Assembly: GCA_032054765.1 (NCBI GenBank)
Contig: DAMBSC010000009.1
Span: 171,911 to 235,910, forward strand
DNA from: DFXE01 sp032054765
GTDB taxonomy: Bacteria; Bacteroidota; Bacteroidia; Bacteroidales; Tannerellaceae
DNA length: 64,000 bases
Direction of reading: 5' to 3'
The notes under the pieces were generated by a model. The model was not told where the DNA came from, searched no databases, and saw only the letters and a list, made by a program, of their open reading frames with translations. Both the position numbers and the translations under genes were made by a program. Numbering within the stretch: position 1 is the stretch's first letter; every line of letters begins with the position of its first letter. Positions 62,116 through 64,000 of the stretch are shown piece after piece.

Positions 62116-62621
62116 TGGATGCTGAAAGCTTCAAACAGTTATTTCTTCCTCTTCATCCCAAACTTTATCGTATAGCCTACGCATTGATGGGAAATAGCCA
62201 GGATGCAGAAGATATTTTACAAGATACCTACTGTAAGCTATGGAATAAACGGAAAGAAATAAACACAATACAAAATATGGAAGCTTTTTGTGTGACACTA
62301 GTAAAGAATCTATGTTACGATTATCTCCGGTCACCAAAGAGGAGACAATCTGAAGAAATAGTAGAGAATCTGACAATAGAAACCGATTCCTCACCGGAAA
62401 CAGAAGTCATTGAACAAGATGAAATTTTATTAGTTCAAAAGTTAATCGAGAAGCTTCCGGAAAACCAACGTCAGGTTTTACAACTTCGGGGAGTAAAAGA
62501 TTGCTCGTTGGAAGAGATTGAAGAAATAACCGGTCTGAGTGCCGTTAATATACGTGTATTACTTTCCCGAGCACGAAAAATAATAAGGGAACAATATATA
62601 AAGGTAATAAGTTATGGATGA
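62115..62621 (+). CDS. ECF-type RNA polymerase sigma factor
   Basis: The 168-residue protein has region 2 HPKLYRIAYALMGNSQDAEDILQ (in parts: HPKLYRIAYALMG, NSQDAEDILQDTYCKLW) and region 4 LPENQRQVLQLRGVKDCSLEE with a recognition helix around SAVNIRVLLSRARKIIRE. The gene is coupled at its start to a DUF4252 gene and overlaps the next gene by 8 bp. It likely drives the GTAAC-N17-CGTCT promoters at 61602 and 59824; this is inference from position and motif sharing. Confidence 0.9.
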   Translation: MDAESFKQLFLPLHPKLYRIAYALMGNSQDAEDILQDTYCKLWNKRKEINTIQNMEAFCVTLVKNLCYDYLRSPKRRQSEEIVENLTIETDSSPETEVIEQDEILLVQKLIEKLPENQRQVLQLRGVKDCSLEEIEEITGLSAVNIRVLLSRARKIIREQYIKVISYG

Positions 62622-63000
62622 TAAAGATTTTGACCGTATAATGGATGAAGCGCTTGATATTCCAATTCCGGAAGGTTTGGCAGAACGGTTGGAACAACAG
62701 ATCAACAATCTGGCGGCAGAAGAAAAGAAAGTGAAATTCCGACGAATACTATACTGGGTATCTGGTGCCGCAGCAGTTATCCTGCTTTGTATCGGAATAT
62801 TCTTAGGAACAGTTATTACCCCTGATCAGAAGAAATTAGCAGATACTTATACTGATCCTGCGGAAGCAGCTTTAGTAGCAGAAAAAGCACTGGCATTTAT
62901 GTCTGTTCAGCTGAATAAAGGCTTAGATCAGGTGAACGATGCCGGACAGGAAATAGGAAAAGTGAATCAGATAGTAAATAAACACATTATAAAAGATTAA
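62614..63000 (+). CDS. Probable membrane anti-sigma factor
   Basis: The 128-residue protein has an acidic, cytoplasmic N-terminal part (MDDKDFDRIMDEALDIPIPEGLAERLEQQ, in parts: DKDFDRIMDEALDIPIPEG). One membrane helix follows (ILYWVSGAAAVILLCIGIFL, ~46-66), then a short helical periplasmic tail. There is no FecR or zinc-type HxxxCxxC motif. Its position overlapping the sigma gene, and its layout, make an anti-sigma role likely but unproven. Confidence 0.65.
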   Translation: MDDKDFDRIMDEALDIPIPEGLAERLEQQINNLAAEEKKVKFRRILYWVSGAAAVILLCIGIFLGTVITPDQKKLADTYTDPAEAALVAEKALAFMSVQLNKGLDQVNDAGQEIGKVNQIVNKHIIKD

Positions 63001-63005
63001 AAAAA

Positions 63006-63467
63006 ATGAAAGCGAAATATGTAATCATAACCCTCTGTTTGCTCTGCAGTTTTGCTGCTTTTGCACAAAATAAATTATTCGACAAGTATGCTGATATGGA
63101 CGATATCACTTCTGTATATATATCAAAGGCCATGTTTCAGATGATGCCGAAAGTTGAAAATATTGGATTGAACCTGATGAATATGCAGGGAAAGATAGAA
63201 TCCTTACAGATAATTTCTACAGCCAAACAAGAACAAATACCCCAGATGCGTAAAGATTTTTCCCAATTGGTGAAAGGTGATCATTCTGAACTTATGCGTG
63301 TAAGAGATGGTAAAACCCGGGCAACTTTCTATGCCACTATGAAGGGAGAAAAAGTAAATGACCTCTTGATGCTTGCTGAAAGCGACAGTAGCTACACTGT
63401 TATTCAATTATTAGGAAACTTTACGTTACAGGATATACAAGAAATCACAAAAGAAATGGCAAAATAA
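63006..63467 (+). CDS. DUF4252 exported protein, last of operon
   Basis: The 153-residue protein has a signal peptide ending SFAAFAQ (~21), then the DUF4252 domain (FDKYADMDDITSVYISKAMFQ, in parts: FDKYADMDD, TSVYISKAMFQMMP; end FTLQDIQEITKEMA). It is a paralogue of the first gene of the operon, so the sigma/anti-sigma pair is bracketed by two related exported proteins. They could be the signal inputs or the main outputs of this system. Confidence 0.8.
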   Translation: MKAKYVIITLCLLCSFAAFAQNKLFDKYADMDDITSVYISKAMFQMMPKVENIGLNLMNMQGKIESLQIISTAKQEQIPQMRKDFSQLVKGDHSELMRVRDGKTRATFYATMKGEKVNDLLMLAESDSSYTVIQLLGNFTLQDIQEITKEMAK

Positions 63468-63613
63468 TATGGATACCAGGTGGGGCCTTCTTCACAAGTC
63501 CTGACAGGATTTAAAACAATTTCCAGAAGTGCTAGCCCAACCAATAGAAAATAACAGGTTATTTTATTCTTTCTATAAATAGGTATTAATATTTAGAAAC
63601 CGTCTCTTTCATC

Positions 63614-63701
63614 GGCTCACAGAGGTGGAACAATCGGCTCACAAGGGTGAGGCGATCGAATCACACAGGTGAGGCGACTGGCTCACCCTTGTGAGCCGAT
63701 G
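63614..63701. repeat. 22-bp palindromic tandem array, 4 units (7-4-7-4), GGCTCAC family
   Basis: Units start at 63614, 63636, 63658 and 63680. The layout is GGCTCAC, 4-bp core, GTGAGGC or GTGAGCC, 4-bp linker. Cores are AGAG, AAGG, ACAG and CCTT. Unit 1 has right arm GTGGAAC, the complement of the odd left arm GTTCCAC in the 20380 array. The whole array is bounded by a perfect 18-bp inverted repeat (63603-63620 and 63691-63708). Confidence 0.9.
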
Positions 63702-63856
63702 AAAGAGAGAAAACCTTATGATCAAAATACTACGACTCAACAAATAGATTTTATAAATCACTTTTTTAATTCTTACAGATTTAACCTATCATAAATTATA
63801 CTCCCTTTCCATTATTCACGTAAGACGTAAGTATCACACAAAGTAAAATGATGAAG

Positions 63857-63886
63857 AAATCCTGAAGCAAATTATCTTCAGGATTT
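63857..63886. terminator. Hairpin near window end
   Basis: A perfect 11-bp stem AAATCCTGAAG / CTTCAGGATTT with an 8-nt loop is probably a terminator for a gene beyond the right edge, or for read-through from the DUF4252 operon. Confidence 0.55.
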
Positions 63887-64000
63887 TACGCTATAAGACA
63901 GATTGTTATGAGTAGCTGAAGGCTGAAGGAAATGACTGTTAAACTAAGATGTACTTCTATTTACAAACTATTCAAATTTGATATAGTTTTTCTAGAACTA

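Larger units (their letters stand above)
63468..64000. other. Non-coding end of window
   Basis: The 533 bases contain the 22-bp array at 63614-63701 and a hairpin at 63857-63886. I see no credible gene. Confidence 0.6.

Noticed and set aside
1..64000. tRNA, rRNA or known riboswitch genes
   Set aside because: No cloverleaf, rRNA segment or TPP/cobalamin-type riboswitch core was recognised by eye; a covariance-model search would be needed to exclude small RNAs.

Overview
The window looks like chromosome of a Bacteroidales bacterium. A Parabacteroides- or Bacteroides-like genus is my guess, and I cannot fix the genus from sequence alone. The evidence is a low-GC genome with SusC/SusD and FecR/ECF-sigma cassettes, NVEALA, DUF4468, DUF4252, DUF3836 and DUF2264 families, LpxK next to SppA, a class I fumarase, and promoters with the Bacteroidetes -7 element TAnnTTTG (for ychF, TTTG-N20-TAACTTTG).

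Layout. 1-5.2 kb holds housekeeping genes (nagA 3' part, thiL, lpxK, sppA, a small outer-membrane protein). 5.2-7.5 kb is a repeat-rich divergent spacer followed by two DUF4468 genes, one fused to a flavin-reductase domain. 7.5-11.4 kb is an NVEALA / six-bladed-propeller / transglutaminase locus interrupted by a MITE-like element. 11.4-26.9 kb carries a Na/Pi transporter, a nucleoside kinase, a TonB receptor, the divergent repair pair uvrA-mutS, an acyltransferase, a phosphoesterase and fumarase. 27-36 kb is a compositionally mixed accessory region: a GC-richer InlB-repeat lipoprotein, a broken AraC regulator, an intact AraC/GyrI regulator, a deiminase operon with a 46-codon membrane-peptide gene, an ionotropic-glutamate-receptor-like protein, a methyltransferase, an AlkD-like protein, a DsrE-like protein and a response-regulator remnant. 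36-45.6 kb is a sigma/FecR/SusC/SusD/FAD-oxidoreductase nutrient-uptake locus. 45.7-55.4 kb returns to core genes (pnp, TrpB-like, ychF, an ABC ATPase). 55.6-59.7 kb holds unsaturated-uronate catabolism (GH88, DUF2264, kduI). 59.8-63.5 kb holds a serine hydrolase and a DUF4252/ECF sigma operon.

The most striking unexplained structure is a class of intergenic arrays. At five loci (5538, 20380, 33437, 52929, 63614) there are 4-5 contiguous 22-bp units, each built as 7-bp arm, 4-bp core, more or less complementary 7-bp arm, 4-bp linker. The arm sequences differ between loci, except that 20380 and 63614 share one family, while the 7-4-7-4 geometry is kept. Three of the five lie between divergent genes. 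A 21-bp and a 10-bp tandem array sit in the same spacer as the first one. I do not recognise this as a described element.

A second regulatory signal is a bipartite motif, GTAAC-N17-CGTCT, preceded by the same T-rich stretch, upstream of both the serine hydrolase gene and the DUF4252/sigma operon. It suggests a small regulon of the ECF factor encoded in that operon.
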